Source of the DNA: Temnopleurus reevesii
Taxonomy: Eukaryota > Echinodermata > Echinoidea > Temnopleuroida > Temnopleuridae
NCBI GenBank assembly: GCA_036244855.1
Contig: BQKZ01000020.1
Span: 1 to 64,000, forward strand
Direction of reading: 5' to 3'
DNA: 64,000 bases
Positions 50,401 to 61,303 of the stretch are shown in pieces (position 1 is the stretch's first letter; each line of letters starts with the position of its first letter). The notes beneath the pieces were generated by a model that saw nothing but the letters and a program-made list of their open reading frames with translations, searched no databases and had not been told where the DNA came from. The translations under genes were made by a program, and so were the position numbers.

Positions 50401-53400
50401 ATTTGTCTCTTTCCTGTACCGGGTAATTGGAGGAATGTGCATAGTGCAATTAATGAATGAATACCTATCTGGAAAGCTAGAGTGATATTTCAGCAGATAA
50501 TATAAGTGATAGGATTTCTCCTGTTTCCCTGTTTATTCTAAATTCAAACGCGCTATGCCGGTGTATGGCTGATAGACATTTAATATATCCTGTTTCACAT
50601 GATATTGATATCATAATCTATTCCATAAGTGTTGGCCATGATTTGCCACATAACCATATCTGCCATCACCTTAGCAGGTATTGTTAGCCAAACCTTAACT
50701 GATGTTATCTGTCGTCATATTGGCTTTTGTTCTGTCAGCCAATAGATCCTTTTGTCTGAGAAGAATCTGAATCTGCCAATGACCTAATTCTTGAATGTAA
50801 ACCTCACCTATATCTTCCACTGCTGCTGTTTCCAGCATCTTGATCTTGTCCATGGTAGCTTGAGAGAGGACACTCCCTAGGGCGGGGTTATCAGCCAGCC
50901 AGACTACCCTGGGGAGATCCTCAGGGGTTGAGGTGGGGTTGGGTTTGGTGGAGGGGGTGTCTGTGATCAGCATACAACCAGGTCTGTGTGTGAATGCAAG
51001 TGGTAGCTCTGAAAGAAAGAAAGATGGGTTCGAAATATGATTCTAAACCGCAATCACCTTTCAACTTACGTTGCTAACAACCTGAGGCCTGTAACCTACA
51101 GGAAATACAATAAATTGACAGTCAATTGTATCTTTGTGCTACACATTTTGCCATAGACTTATGATTAATATTTATAGTAAGTTTAATTGTATTCTTTATG
51201 CCACACGCCCCTGATCAGCACTAGTGTTAACATATATGGCTTATTGGTTGGAGTGTACATCTCATGAATAACATGCCATAGTCTCGAACTATCATAACAA
51301 AGATTCAACACACTAAGTTTTCTACCTTAAATTCAGCTGCTCAAAATTCATTTATAAAAGCTGATAAGCAGTAATAACATACTGCTATCATGTGCCCATG
51401 CAGACAAACACCATCAGATGAAGCCAATGGTCATGAACACCAATCATAGAAATATTTTATACAGCTAAAGCTCTTAAAGGTATAGATTCGTAATGGTCGG
51501 GATGCAGAAATTTATGTGAAACAAGCCAATGTATTCACAAATTGCTTTACATGCCTAAAAATAACTGTGTACAATATTAGGAGAAGATTTTCGCACTTAT
51601 TCTGGCGTATTTTGCTTCAAAAATGCCAGTCACACGTCATTCCTACGGTGCACTTAACGATTGGCATGCTGGGTCGGGCGCCGTAGAATGGTTGGAGCAA
51701 CCAGTGTGTGGGTTCGCATTCATTTTTTACGTGAAGCATGCTGTGCTGGGGACAGCAATGCTGTTGTCATTCCTTATTTTGCAACAATTAAGCCATTTCT
51801 AGATCAATTTTTATGAAAATGCTCTAATTTGCCATTTAAAAAAAACCATTATGGTAATACTTTTACTGCAGCTCACAAAGTAGTTAAATATCTGAAGCGC
51901 CATCTCTCCCAAAACTGATCGGTTTAATGACTATCCGTCAACAATGCCCACCTATTCCTTTCTTCCAGATGTGCTATAGAACCTGTCTCAAGAGATCATA
52001 TGTCTAGAGTACCATTTGTCAATTTTTTTTTTTTGAGTCATACAAGAATAAAAAAATTGGGTAATAGGGTAAATGTTTCTGTAAGGACTACTTACTAACA
52101 GATTTGAGGGTTTCTAATCCAGTAACGCCACATGGCCAAAACACAGGTACATCACCCTCATGAAAATCTGTGCTTACTCCATAGTCAATATTTTCAATAG
52201 AAACACCAATCACAGCTGCAAAGCACAAAAAAAACGAAAGCAAATGGTGGAAACTGTACAAGAGATATTTGCAGCCAATTATTTAGTCATAAAAAGAATG
52301 GAATCTTTCAAATTGCTTTATATATGCTCGGTAAAGCACTGTCAATCAGTGTTTATTCATGTTGGGATAAGGCAAGAATTATTCAATTATGCTTTATATA
52401 TGTTCTCAAATAATCCCATAGGAGATATATCATACAGGAGCAAACTATAGAGGAGGTTATAAAATTGATATTAATTATTATGCTTACAGACCGGAGTAAT
52501 GTATGCAGCGTATTGGCGATACATATACAACTAATAATGGAAGAATTATGAGTTTAGACAAGGATAACAAGACTCATGTCGACATTGGTTTACAAATGAT
52601 CTCATTACATTTCTCAACTAAATAGTGTTTGCTATTTACAACATGAAATTTAGAAGTGCTAAAAATGGTTTCACATTGTTGAAAAATACACAAAGCATAT
52701 ATATGATGGATGCAAAAGACATAATTTAGTGAACAATACAGAGGCATTACCAGAGGGAAAGGTGCATCTCGATATTTAGCTATGTTAATTGATATTTAAG
52801 ATTATAAAGTAATTGAGATTGCAATGAGACAACCATTGTTAAAATGGCCCTGCTACATGCACCAGAGTGTGCTCAGAAGAATTGCACTGCCCAACGTCCT
52901 ATGATTCCAAAGCATAAACATTCAAATTTCAAATGATGTTTCTAAAATTGCTTCAAGTGCCCATGATTCCCACCATTCCTAGTGTCCAATTCTGAGCAAT
53001 CCCTTTTAACCTATTTTGACACTTCCTTAAAGGGAAACCAACCCCTGGAATTATCGTGCTCTCACTAAATAAAGATAAATCAGATGAACAAACTGTGAAA
53101 ATTTGAGCAAAATCGGACAACTCGTTCAAAAGTTATGAATTTTCAAAGTCACAGAGATTTGACGATCACTGCCGCTCATGGGGATCCGTGCGATCGGCAA
53201 AACCGACGGAATCCGTGACGTCATGTCGGACAACTCCTCATTCACTTTATACATAGAATATTTAAAAATTGATCAATATAAAATTTAGAGTGAGGTTGCA
53301 GCATGAATCTTTTCAAAATACATGCAAAATCAATACAGAAATGCTATACCCCAACCAAAACTTGGCATTTTGTTGACTTTTCCGAGAAAAGGGAGAAAAT

Positions 53401-56400
53401 TTGAAGTTTTGTGTACAGAGTGAATGAGGAGTTGTCCGACGTGACGTCAAGGATTTTGTCGAATTTGCCGATCGCACAGATCCCCATGAGCGGTAGTGAT
53501 CGTCAAATCTCTGTGGCTTTGAAAATTCATAACTTTTGAACGGGTTGTCCGATTTTGCTCAAATTTTCACAGTTTGTTCATCTGATTTTTCTTCATATCC
53601 CGAGAGCAGGATAATTCCAGGGGTTGGTTTCCCTTTAATTACCAAATGAATATTATGTCAAAGTCCCTGATTTGAGGGATTTTTCAATCATACTCCATGA
53701 ATTTTCCCTGAATGGAAATAGTTAAGCTCATTTTCTAAGTTTTAAAGGTTTTCCGGGTATAGTGGGAACCCTGAACAACTGAAGGATGAGCTCACAATGC
53801 AGGACACTCTGAAATATGGAACATGGGTGGTGGTACAACCATGCATTCTGAAATTTGGCAGACAGAGCACCACTCGTTATAAAATAAATGCACCACTGGA
53901 AAAGGTTAGTCTTGGATCAGAACACCCAGAAAAAAAGTATAACCTAGTCAGAATTGTGCCTGAATTTTTTTCCTTCTGGTGCTCCATGGGTTAATTATTA
54001 AGCACCACATTTGAACCACTGGTAATCTGTAAATTTCAGAGGGCACTTCACAGGCACCATTTAATGGCTGCGATTCTAACTAAGATTTAGGAATTACAAA
54101 TAATATACACTAACCAGGATCTCCTATGTGCATTGGTGCTCCATGGACATCGACCAGTGGATGTGTGATCTGATAGGCCTTCTCAACCAGCTGCTTAGGA
54201 ATAGGCTTCATGGATACCACCATGTTGCCATGGAAACAACCACATCTATGACACTCGATATTGGACTAAAGGGAAAGGGGAAAATTATAGCATTGGAAGA
54301 GCATATTAATGTCCATTGCTGTAATGACAATATGAACATTGTTTTGGGGTAAAAGAGTAATTCATAATACAAAATAAAAGGATGTTTGCAAGAATAATGA
54401 GTGGGACTATTTGCATTCTTATGTAAGTCTATTAGAAGCGATTGCCAACTTATCTCCTACACAAATATTTCTTTTTCTTTCATCCAATAACAATGGAAAT
54501 TTATAATGATTGTTTTCCATTGATCTGTAATACATTTACAATTTACTGTGCATATAATATCCTTAAAAAGAAAGCAAACATAGAAATTGAATAAAAGCTC
54601 CACATATCAGCAATTCAAACAACTACAGGAAGACATGGAGTGATGGCTAGTTATTGAATACTCTACATTTTGGATCAAAATTTTAAATACATTTGAATTA
54701 AACCTGTAAAGAATAATAACTTAATAAAATGGTAATTTAATATTGAACCAATTTACCATCCTATAACATTTTAGTAGATATATCAAAACATATACACAGC
54801 AAATAGACCATTTCTGTTTGATATTTACATTAACATAATAAAATATAGAAGTAAAAATCAACACTGTTTATATCTGTATCTACCTTATACATTGCAACAT
54901 TTCTCTTTTTCTGCTCTAGATTCCTGAGTGGAATCCCTCCTGCAAGCAGAGCCTCATCAAAGGAAAAGCTGCATCCAAAGTAGAAGAAGCAGAAATCATT
55001 CAGCTGGTCACCAAACTTGAGAAGATCTGGAACAGCTTCGGTAAACTCCCCATTGACGAAGACATTGTATGCTGACACATCAGTCCTATAATCAAGAAAG
55101 AGAAGAGTATAAGTATTAAAAGACAGAAAAAAGTATTGACATTAAATTCTACCTTATAGGAAAATATCCTTATGCTTCCCTTTTCTAGATTTCTGAGAGG
55201 TATACTTCCTTCGAGGAGAACCAAATAAAACAAGAAGCTGCAGATTTATCTCAGAATGTCCAGCTGATCAGTTTCATATTTGCATTGATTGATACCATTA
55301 TAGAAATTATTGAATTTCATAAGCAATTTTTTGTTGATAATATTAAATCATTCACTGAATATATTCATTCAAACTCAGCCCCTTTCCCCCTGCCCCTTAA
55401 ACAAAAGTGCAAGAAATTCAAACATAATCATGTGAAATATGGTTTCATTAATCTCATGAAGTTAAAAAGTGTAAGATCAATATATGAATGTAATATCAGC
55501 AAAAAGGTTAATTCAACTAGTGAATAGAAATTACTTTTTAAAAATTAGGAAAGTTGTATGGGATCATATCAGTATTGAAAGCATATGGTTTCATTACCGC
55601 ACATCCGAATCCTGGGAAAGTTCTGGTGCATCAAACTGGCCAGGTTTGGAAGTAAAGATGCAAGCCATCGGTCCATAGTTCAAGCGACAATACTCCTCAA
55701 GATCTCCTGCTACATCTTTGTGAACGATCATCAAATTTGCTTGCTTGTAACCTACAGATACCAAAATGAAAATACATTGAAGAGACTCAAAATACTTAAA
55801 AGTTTATGACCGAACTTAATATCACTCTCTATTCTTTTGTTCTTAAAATCAATAACCTAGTTAGCATAATAATAATGGATAATGGATAATAATGGATAAT
55901 AATGGTCATAGTGATCATGATCAATTGAGTTTTGGCAAAGATATTATAAGAAGCCCCAGTGACACAGACACCCTTGATCACCCACACTTCGACACGCCCC
56001 TAAGGACGCCCATCTCTGTTCACAAACTGATAACTCTGATCCCGGGTGAATATGTGACTGCAACTCTTGTTATGGAGCCTTTCTAAAAAGTAGGCACATT
56101 TTCTCCTCATAATTACGTACAACAATAAGTGCAGTCCTACACTGATTTTGAGCAAAGTTGTAATAGATCACGTAATCATAATACTACTCATTATGACTGC
56201 CCATAGAATTCCTACTACCTGTAACACTTTTGAGTCTCATCTAGAAATGTACCTTTACAAATGCCCGCGAGTGCGATCATAAAATATTTCCCTCTGCGTA
56301 GCTCTCTTCTGACCTCTTGTGGAGTCTTATCCTTCATCAACTCCAAGAATTCCTTCTGAAGCTCCGATGATGCTGCCATTGTATTGGAGTCTGTAACGGC

Positions 56401-56442
56401 TCTGAAAATGTTTCTGCTGATGGTGGTAAACCTTCGTAGCAT
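47463..56442 (-). CDS. DGLUCY: D-glutamate cyclase, mitochondrial
   Basis: Converts D-glutamate to 5-oxo-D-proline in mitochondria (family knowledge). Exons in coding order: 56442-56253, 55751-55598, 55085-54884, 54265-54115, 52215-52096, 51008-50808, 50413-50147, 49451-49194, 48718-48444 and 47600-47463; 651 residues, every junction in phase. The Arg-rich, acid-free start [16 protein letters not shown] looks like a mitochondrial targeting peptide. The N-terminal half is the DUF1445 fold ([69 protein letters not shown]). The C-terminal half is the DUF4392-type domain ([71 protein letters not shown]). It matches human DGLUCY (616 residues) from end to end. Confidence 0.95.
47725..47855. mobile_element. 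pogo-like MITE fragment, TAAGTC subtype
   Basis: TTCAGTCGAATCTGCCTAGG, then ctgagtcaaattcctcctaa and GTAGTCCCAACAGATTTGAC. Relative of 32578-32738, in the last DGLUCY intron. Confidence 0.45.
49806..49885 (+). mobile_element. SINE tail fragment
   Basis: (AAT)n followed by tatatagcgcttatcact and ctttaagcgcttagaaagaa. The AGCGCTTA words match the 3' tail of the SINE at 14391. A similar tail fragment (gtaaagcgcttagagac) lies at about 63690-63745. Confidence 0.5.
51474..51927 (+). mobile_element. TTAA-flanked dispersed repeat (copy 2)
   Basis: Same order and orientation as 25795-26264: TTAAAGGTATAGATTCGTAA, GCTTTACATGCCTAAAA, TCATTCCTACGGTGCAC, AATTAAGCCATTTCTAGATC, TTTTACTGCAGCTCACA, TATCTGAAGCGCC, then TTAA. 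It lies in a DGLUCY intron. Confidence 0.75.
53027..53638. mobile_element. TTAA foldback element, copy 2 (best preserved)
   Basis: TTAA, then AGGGAAACCAACCCCTGGAA; the right end mirrors it as TTCCAGGGGTTGGTTTCCCT, then TTAA. The arms pair for about 230 bp each, through ACAAACTGTGAAAATTTGAG, GGGGATCCGTGCGATCGGCA / TGCCGATCGCACAGATCCCC and GTCGGACAACTCCTCATTCA. Only about 150 bp in the middle is unpaired. No ORF. It lies in the DGLUCY intron between exons 52096-52215 and 54115-54265. Confidence 0.9.
53660..53772. mobile_element. hAT-like fragment
   Basis: AGTCCCTGATTTGAGGGATT, then ATGAATTTTCCCTGAATGG, ending ATAGTGGGAACCCTGAA. Matches words of 27503-27690. It directly abuts the TTAA foldback element. 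Confidence 0.45.
55150..55265 (-). pseudogene. Decayed duplicate of a DGLUCY exon end
   Basis: On the minus strand this stretch repeats the 3' half of exon 54884-55085. It reads GGTTCTCCTCGAAGGAAGTA, then [11 protein letters not shown], followed by TATAAG and the donor-like gtagaattt, compared with [11 protein letters not shown]...MYKgtagata in the real exon. The upstream part (gctggacattctgagat... versus gctgaatgatttctgctt...) is too diverged to stay in frame. It lies 65 bp upstream of the genuine exon, within the intron. Confidence 0.7.
55866..55904. repeat. TAATGGATAA microsatellite
   Basis: The units taatggataatggataataa and taatggataataatgg repeat for about 40 bp in the first DGLUCY intron. 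Confidence 0.7.
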
Positions 56443-56899
56443 AGGGGAAGTCTTTGCAAATGTTATCCTTGAGTAAACAGATTAATAAATGTTTCACCAC
56501 TAAAAACTGTGATAAGTTTTCCTAAGAATATTACCCAAAACAAAATATAGACATCTTAAACATATATATCTAGACACAAAATTGTAATTTCCACCATGCT
56601 TATCATGTGGAACAAATGTTTGTTAAACATGATTTTCCTTAAAACTTGTGCAGACTCAGTCTCAGAGTCAGAGACCAAGAACAAAGTCAAAGAGAACAAA
56701 GTTTTTACAATTTGGGCCCAAGACTCTAATCTAACTAGTCAGTGATAATTAAAAAATAATTCATAATCTCCTGTATTTCTGTGGTCTTTCTCTAGTCTAT
56801 TCGTTGTGTCACAAGTAACTATGTAAATGGATAGGTCTATTTTATAAATAGTATTTATCGAATTCATGCTTGACTGTGCACTGACAACATCTACTACCC

Positions 56900-57033
56900 T
56901 AGTCCGAAAACTTCTGACTCTCCATTCGGCTGGTTGTTACACTTCGTTCCTCGTTCCACAAAGAGGGTGGCCAGTGGAACGAGGAACGAAGTGTAACAAC
57001 CAGCCGAATGGAGAGTCAGAAGCTTTCGGACTA
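56900..57033. repeat. Near-perfect hairpin, 60-bp arms
   Basis: The left arm 56900-56959 (TAGTCCGAAAACTTCTGACT ... CGTTCCTCGTTCCAC) is the complement of 56974-57033, with one visible mismatch (AAAACTTC versus AAAGCTTC). The spacer is 14 bp. It lies between the DGLUCY start and the exon at 57121. Confidence 0.9.
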
Positions 57034-57120
57034 CTACTGCCCCAGCCCAGTATCCCACCCCTTTCATCTGGCTCTAGCACAGCCACGCCCACCCCACAAT
57101 CAGACACGGATCGGACTCAC

Positions 57121-57288
57121 AACTTTCCCAAAGTTTGAATCCTCGACGTTTTCTCTCACCCTACTTCTTTGCTCGATCTGCTTCTGCTCAGTAGAGTAGC
57201 TGTCTAAATTTGCCAGCTTGCCATTGATCTCTGGAGTTGCCAAATCATGCAGGAGAAGCTGCAAATCTTCCTTTTCAATGTTTGACAT
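57121..57288 (-). CDS. Unrecognised first coding exon, 56 residues
   Basis: An ATG at 57288 opens 56 codons (MSNIEKEDLQLLLHDLATPE, then an acidic, Gln/Arg-rich helical stretch with EQKQIEQRSRVRENVED). It ends in phase 0 at a good donor, GTT|gtgagt (57120-57115). The peptide looks like real protein and possibly coiled coil, but I do not recognise the family. It could start an unseen gene with small exons inside DGLUCY, or be an alternative non-mitochondrial first exon of DGLUCY. The reading frame just upstream of the DGLUCY ATG would allow the latter, but the acceptor there is poor. Confidence 0.45.
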
Positions 57289-57419
57289 TTAGTCCTCTCT
57301 CTCTTTCTGAGTCAAAACACGATCAGCCAGTGGTTCAAAACAAAAAATGAGCGGAACTAAAGGTTAACATGAATAATGCATGAGAGCGTAGTTATTTGAT
57401 GTGTGATCTCGCGCTCCCC

Positions 57420-58028
57420 NNNNNNNNNNNNNNNNNNNNNNNNNNNNNNNNNNNNNNNNNNNNNNNNNNNNNNNNNNNNNNNNNNNNNNNNNNNNNNNNN
57501 NNNNNNNNNNNNNNNNNNNNNNNNNNNNNNNNNNNNNNNNNNNNNNNNNNNNNNNNNNNNNNNNNNNNNNNNNNNNNNNNNNNNNNNNNNNNNNNNNNNN
57601 NNNNNNNNNNNNNNNNNNNNNNNNNNNNNNNNNNNNNNNNNNNNNNNNNNNNNNNNNNNNNNNNNNNNNNNNNNNNNNNNNNNNNNNNNNNNNNNNNNNN
57701 NNNNNNNNNNNNNNNNNNNNNNNNNNNNNNNNNNNNNNNNNNNNNNNNNNNNNNNNNNNNNNNNNNNNNNNNNNNNNNNNNNNNNNNNNNNNNNNNNNNN
57801 NNNNNNNNNNNNNNNNNNNNNNNNNNNNNNNNNNNNNNNNNNNNNNNNNNNNNNNNNNNNNNNNNNNNNNNNNNNNNNNNNNNNNNNNNNNNNNNNNNNN
57901 NNNNNNNNNNNNNNNNNNNNNNNNNNNNNNNNNNNNNNNNNNNNNNNNNNNNNNNNNNNNNNNNNNNNNNNNNNNNNNNNNNNNNNNNNNNNNNNNNNNN
58001 NNNNNNNNNNNNNNNNNNNNNNNNNNNN
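57420..58028. other. Assembly gap (609 N)
   Basis: An unbroken run of N. Nothing can be said about its content; the promoter of the exon at 57121-57288 may fall inside. Confidence 0.99.
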
Positions 58029-59250
58029 GGAGGGTTAGGTTTTAATCTGATGACCGAAGTGATGAATTATATTCCATGAAAAAAATGTTTTAAATTCCAC
58101 AGAAATTCGTCCCTTTGTTGTTTGAAACATGAGAATTTGGGGTCTCACCCATATTTTTTATTTTCGGATTATATTGCAGTTCATGATGAGCCTAAATGTT
58201 AATGTTTTTTTTTCTTCCATTCGAACGCAGAGAATTCACTATCTGGAGCCGATTGCTAGAAATGGTCTTACCTATCCTCTTCATGCTAAGAAGTCTTAAC
58301 TTCTTGTGCCATCCTCGTAACATAGATATTAGCGTCGATAAGACTATATTAAGAGGGTGGCGCAATCGGCCACTGGGCTCCAAATGGATCCTGTATGGGT
58401 TGTCTGGTCAAGGCCCAGATACTCGAGATGGCCTATTGGGGACCCATCCGAGTTAGATAGGCCCATGAATAGAAAACAAATAGGATTCAGAAGCATGTTA
58501 TATGGCCCAAATGTGCTCAAATATTTGGATTTTATTCGTGCCCATGGATGTCCGGTGCTGGGCTCGATATAAACACAACAAAGAGCAAGTTTTGCCTCCT
58601 ATTAAACCACTTTCATATTATATTCAAATTTATGTACGTTTGACCCTATACAAACTATGTATTCAGCTATCCAAAAATAATGAGAGTATACATAACCAGA
58701 ATGCTACTTGCATACATCATTGTACATTGACGTTGCTAGGTTGGACAAACATTGTAGCTTGACCAACCTAGCAACACCAACTGCACGCTATCCACGTTCC
58801 TTATCAGGTAATCAATTACTTTGTCATTATGCGTTTGACAAAGACGCGGGCGTAAAATTTGAATACATTACGAAAGTTGTATATATTTGAAAGGAGCACA
58901 ACTCTTCAACAGGGAGTGATTGAAAATTATGTTCACTATATCTTGCCAGCATGAATTCAAATTCAGCATAATTATATAATCTATTTATGAGCGAACAAAG
59001 ATCAAGAAAAAGCGTCACTTTTCAAAAGTCACAAGGGAATTTTTATGAGCACCATGTAACAAGAATTATGAAAATCATGGTTCTCACGTACAATGAAATG
59101 ACAATTGTAGATCAATGCCAATTTTCAGACTTCTACCTATCAAACCATAGATGGGCATAATTATTGAAAAAATTACTGTTATAGCCTTTATCTTGGCAAA
59201 GCTTGAATCTTAATGAAAGTGCATTTTGTGAAAAAGATTGAAAGTTGACC

Positions 59251-59848
59251 TTAAAGGGAAACTACACTCAGAGATTAAATTGCTATCATTAAATAAAGAA
59301 AAATAAGATGAACAAACTGTGAAAATTTGAGCAAAATCGGATAATCCATTCAAAAGTTATGAATTTTCAAAGTTTTGATTTACACCCCTCATGGGCTCCT
59401 TAAATTGGCAAACGCACAGGCACAAAATGGCTGCCAACATGGAGAACTCTCCATTTGCTTTGTACACAAAGTTTCACATTTTCCTCTTTTTCCAGAAAAG
59501 TAGACAAAATTTTGTTTCTTAGGTTATATATATTATAGCCACATCAATTCTGCAAGCATTCCAGAAAGAACAGTGTTGATTCCTCATTCGAAATATGATA
59601 TTGATCCATTTTCAATAAATTTGTATACAAAGTGAATGAGGAGTTCTCCATGTATGACATCACAGATTATGCTAATTAGCTATGCGTTGCCAATTCAAGG
59701 ATGCCCAGCACAAGTGAAAAGGATAACTTTGAAAATTCATAACTTTTGAACGGATTGTCCAATTTTGCTCAAATTTTCACAGTTTGTTCATCTGATTTGT
59801 CTTCATTTACTGACAGTACATTATTGTCTGGGTGTAATTCCCCTTTAA
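59251..59848. mobile_element. TTAA foldback element, copy 3
   Basis: TTAA, then AGGGAAACTACACTCAGAGA at the left; TGGGTGTAATTCCCC, then TTTAA at the right. The arms share ATGAACAAACTGTGAAAATT, TTGAGCAAAATCGG and AAAAGTTATGAATTTTCAAA with their complements at 59721-59800. Same family as 30925 and 53027, with a diverged core. Confidence 0.85.
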
Positions 59849-60370
59849 GAAAGTGTTCTGATTGACAGGATATAGTCTGATCATTAACATAAAAGAAGCC
59901 ACTTGTCACAGGCATCCAAATCGCATTTTACATCTTTATCAAGGTTGATCTTTATTTAGTTTATATCGTAAAATTGGACTCTTGCTTTGTGGGTTCGTTC
60001 ACGCACAACAAATCTGCTCTTACGGATTTTATACACATGCCAGCTAGGTATAGTAAACCCCTCGCCGTTAAAAAGTTATGCTTCATTTTGTGTGTTAAAT
60101 AATATTTAAAAAAAATGCATTTGGGCCATGCGTATACTTAAAAAATTATATTTCGATAGCGGGTTTCCGGGCAGTCACCAACGGGGCCTGGCCTGCGCTC
60201 ACCGTTGGCGCCTTGGGGGGGGGGGGGGGGGGGGGGGGGCACTAGCCCCATCCCCGAGTCAGAACTAGGGGGCATAATATTTTTGGTAAAGATGGCGCAA
60301 AATTGCAGAGAGAGGCGCCAAATTTGTTTTCTTTATAGCTTCTCAGGCCAGGGCCCTATTAATATTGCAT

Positions 60371-60590
60371 AAAAAAAAAAATCGATTCCGGTAGCTGAAC
60401 ATGGCCCTATTGCATAAAAATTTGCCTTTGAACGCAAGTCAGAAAATTTAACGGAACTCCATTTGCAACCAATCAGGAGCGCGTATTTAGGACTTGCGTT
60501 TAATTTTGAGTTGCGTTCAAAGGCAAATTTTTATGCAATAGGGCCATGTTCAGCTACCGGAATCGATTTTTTTTTTTTTTTTTTTTTTTT
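60371..60590. repeat. Hairpin with A/T-run ends
   Basis: An 11-base A run then ATCGATTCCGGTAGCTGAAC and ATGGCCCTATTGCATAAAAA on the left. The complement lies at 60511-60566, followed by a T run to 60590. Arms are about 65 bp and nearly perfect, around a loop that carries a second, shifted AACGCAAGTC/GACTTGCGTT pair. Confidence 0.85.
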
Positions 60591-61303
60591 ACTTTGTGCC
60601 AGGAGTTTGGGCTCAGTGATGAAACTCATATTCTGACCAATGCAAATTTTATTTTCATAAGCCGAAACATTCTTGTAAACTTTAATCAAACCAAGCATTT
60701 AGCAAAATTGGATATTTCAGCATCTGTTGTAGCAATTGCATGCTCTCCTCACTATATAAGCAGAAAGGACGTAGGTCTGGGATAAAGTAAACGACGTTTA
60801 TTGAAGCAGTCAAAATAGCCGGATGGGCAAAAAAAGATTGTCCATCCTTATATGGTGGAAAATGTTGAACAGGTGAGCTTGAATGGAGGTCGTTTACTTT
60901 GTCCCAGTATTGGTTCCTTACTGCTCACAATGCCCAATAACATGAATAGTGCGTTTGTAGGATTGCAGTTCAAATTCACAATCTCCCGTTACACAATTTT
61001 ATAGGGTGCCCCTTCGGACCACTCCTCCCCTCCCACCCTGGATATAAACGCATTCTAATTTTGCCCTTTTGTTCATCCTTATCCATACTCGTTCACAAAA
61101 TTACAATCTACGACATAACGAACAGAACTTGCTTGTCTTTGTACTTTATTCAAAAGCAGGATTTAACTGAAGATGCAAAAAACGAAAAACATTGCTGAAT
61201 TTGATTCAGAGATTATTCAATATTGTGAAAGAGTTCGTGGTTGTTTGGTTGCCGAATTTCGATATTGTCGCTTGGAGCTCCAGAGTTGAAGATGGAGGTC
61301 GTC

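Larger units (their letters stand above)
58029..61303. other. Intergenic space and FAS1-gene 3' flank
   Basis: No supportable exon. It contains a small hairpin with 13-bp arms at 58732-58775 (GTTGCTAGGTTGG/CCAACCTAGCAAC), a TTAA foldback element (59251-59848), a 25-base G run at 60215-60239 and a hairpin at 60371-60590. The 3' UTR of the FAS1 gene extends leftward from 61303. Confidence 0.6.

Noticed and set aside
55000..55233. Minus-strand frame starting [19 protein letters not shown] as an independent gene
   Set aside because: It is a decayed copy of a DGLUCY exon end running into intron sequence, listed as a pseudo-exon.
57396..58079. Open frames of 227 and 211 codons
   Set aside because: They consist of undetermined bases in the assembly gap.
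58340..58572. GC-richer stretch with an open plus-strand frame containing WPIGDP and LYGP words
   Set aside because: The frame has no start or splice context and no recognisable family. It may be a repeat fragment but cannot be supported.
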